From the NCBI GenBank assembly GCA_015492755.1, contig WGEM01000395.1, positions 1 to 5,754 on the forward strand: a DNA stretch of 5,754 bases. Direction: 5' to 3'. This stretch comes from Gemmatimonadota bacterium. Lineage in GTDB: Bacteria > Gemmatimonadota > Gemmatimonadetes > Longimicrobiales > Gaopeijiaceae. The notes under the pieces are model-generated. The model was given only the letters and a program-made list of their open reading frames with translations, was not told where the DNA came from and ran no database searches. Below, piece after piece: positions 5,162 to 5,754 of this stretch (the stretch's first letter is position 1; each line of letters opens with the position of its first letter). The position numbers and the translations under genes are program-made.

Positions 5162-5741
5162 TCAGCGCCCTGACCCCGACGCGCGACGTTTCTCCGCCTC
5201 TGCGTTCTTCCCGTCCTTCTCCTCCTTCTCCGGCGGTGGCGCCCAGAACCCGTCGCCCCCGGGGGCGGCGTGGGCCACGGCATCGCTGTAGAGCGCCGCG
5301 TTGAAGAGAATCTTGAAGGTCCCGAAGGGCTGACCGCGCCACTGCGGGCGCAGCCCCAGCAACACCACCCGCCCCTCGCCGTGCTCCACCTCCAGCGCCG
5401 CCGCGTAGCCCTGCACGTGCTCCTCGCCCAGGAAATATCCGGAGAGCAGCGGCGTGCCGTGCTCGGGATACTTGGCGAACACTCGTCCCTCGAAGCCCTC
5501 CTCGGTGGTGAACACCGGTGAACTTCCCACGAACACCTTCGCCCGCTCCGGCATCCCGCTCATCACCGGGTGCGAAGGATCCACCAGGAGTTCCACGATG
5601 GCGCCGCTGGCGAAGAACTCGTCCCGCTTGAGCTCGCCCACCACGTTCCTCACCGGGAGGAAGAGTTTCTCCACGGCGAAGAGACTGGAGCGGTTGATGG
5701 TCACCAGTGTGCCGCCCTCGCGGACGAAGGTGTCCAGCTCC
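5162..5741 (-). CDS. C-terminal part of a protein resembling the accessory domain of M14-family zinc carboxypeptidases, cut by the right edge
   Basis: The 192 visible residues end at the TGA at 5164-5162; the start lies beyond the edge. The GTG at 5704 is internal, because the frame stays open and sensible upstream (ELDTFVREGGTLVTINRSS). Visible features are FVREGGTLV at 5-13, DPSHPVMSGMP at 54-64, LLSGYFLG at 98-105, GYAAALEVEHGEGRVVLLGL at 111-130, RPQWRGQPFGTFKILFNAAL at 131-150, and a charged Glu/Lys tail at about 170-186. The pattern (G-G-T-L-V, then HP-V-x-G-M, then G-x-G-x-V-x-L, then RPQ-R-Q) resembles the glutamine-amidotransferase-like domain (no catalytic Cys visible in this part) at the C-terminus of large secreted M14 carboxypeptidases of Gemmatimonadota and Bacteroidota. 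The zinc-binding catalytic domain would lie off the window. A stand-alone GATase-like or ThuA-like protein is the alternative. Residues encoded beyond 5741 would come from adapter, not genome. Confidence 0.65.
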
Positions 5742-5754
5742 CTGTCTCTTATAC
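5742..5754. other. Residual Nextera/Tn5 mosaic-end adapter at the contig edge
   Basis: The last 13 bases, CTGTCTCTTATAC, are identical to the first 13 bases of the 19-base Tn5 mosaic-end sequence as read through in Nextera libraries (CTGTCTCTTATACACATCT). They sit exactly at the sequence end and interrupt the reading frame of the adjacent partial gene with unrelated codons. They are most simply untrimmed sequencing adapter. Confidence 0.92.

Noticed and set aside
4584..5342. Minus-strand 252-codon open frame across the small membrane protein and the carboxypeptidase-like gene
   Set aside because: It overlaps two better candidates in other frames, has Arg/Gly-rich composition and no recognisable domain.

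Overview
The window is very GC-rich (around 70 percent by eye), uses almost only G or C in third codon positions, and is tightly packed with short intergenic gaps. These traits, together with the secreted REGTN-type hypothetical protein, the carboxypeptidase-associated C-terminal domain and the two-cysteine serine hydrolase, suggest an environmental bacterium, perhaps Gemmatimonadota. That placement is inferred from recalled family distribution; there is no rRNA or marker gene here. The right edge ends in 13 bases identical to the start of the Nextera/Tn5 mosaic-end adapter, so the window is probably a metagenomic or draft contig whose last bases are not genomic.

Layout from left to right. 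(1) A minus-strand pair: an exported class C beta-lactamase-like serine hydrolase (1751 to 222), followed after 6 bases by the GTG-started N-terminus of a membrane protein that runs off the left edge. (2) A divergent intergenic region (1752-1915) and a plus-strand secreted hypothetical protein (1916-2665). Its last 28 codons run antisense into the next gene. (3) A three-gene minus-strand group, transcribed from about 4600 down to 2578: a rhomboid intramembrane protease with a C-terminal cytoplasmic tail, an exported protein with two Clp-N-like repeats and no ATPase, and a YigZ/IMPACT family protein whose GTG start overlaps the previous stop. (4) A relatively AT-rich intergenic region with a perfect 9-bp inverted repeat, then a small plus-strand two-helix membrane protein (4809-5153). 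(5) The minus-strand C-terminal part of a protein resembling M14 carboxypeptidase accessory domains, cut at the right edge by adapter sequence.

No mobile element, CRISPR array, tRNA or rRNA is visible. The most distinctive unit is the rhomboid, exported Clp-N-like protein and YigZ group. Its second and third genes are tightly coupled, and a nested hairpin spans the junction of its first and second genes and touches the second gene's ribosome binding site. A functional link between the three proteins is inference only.
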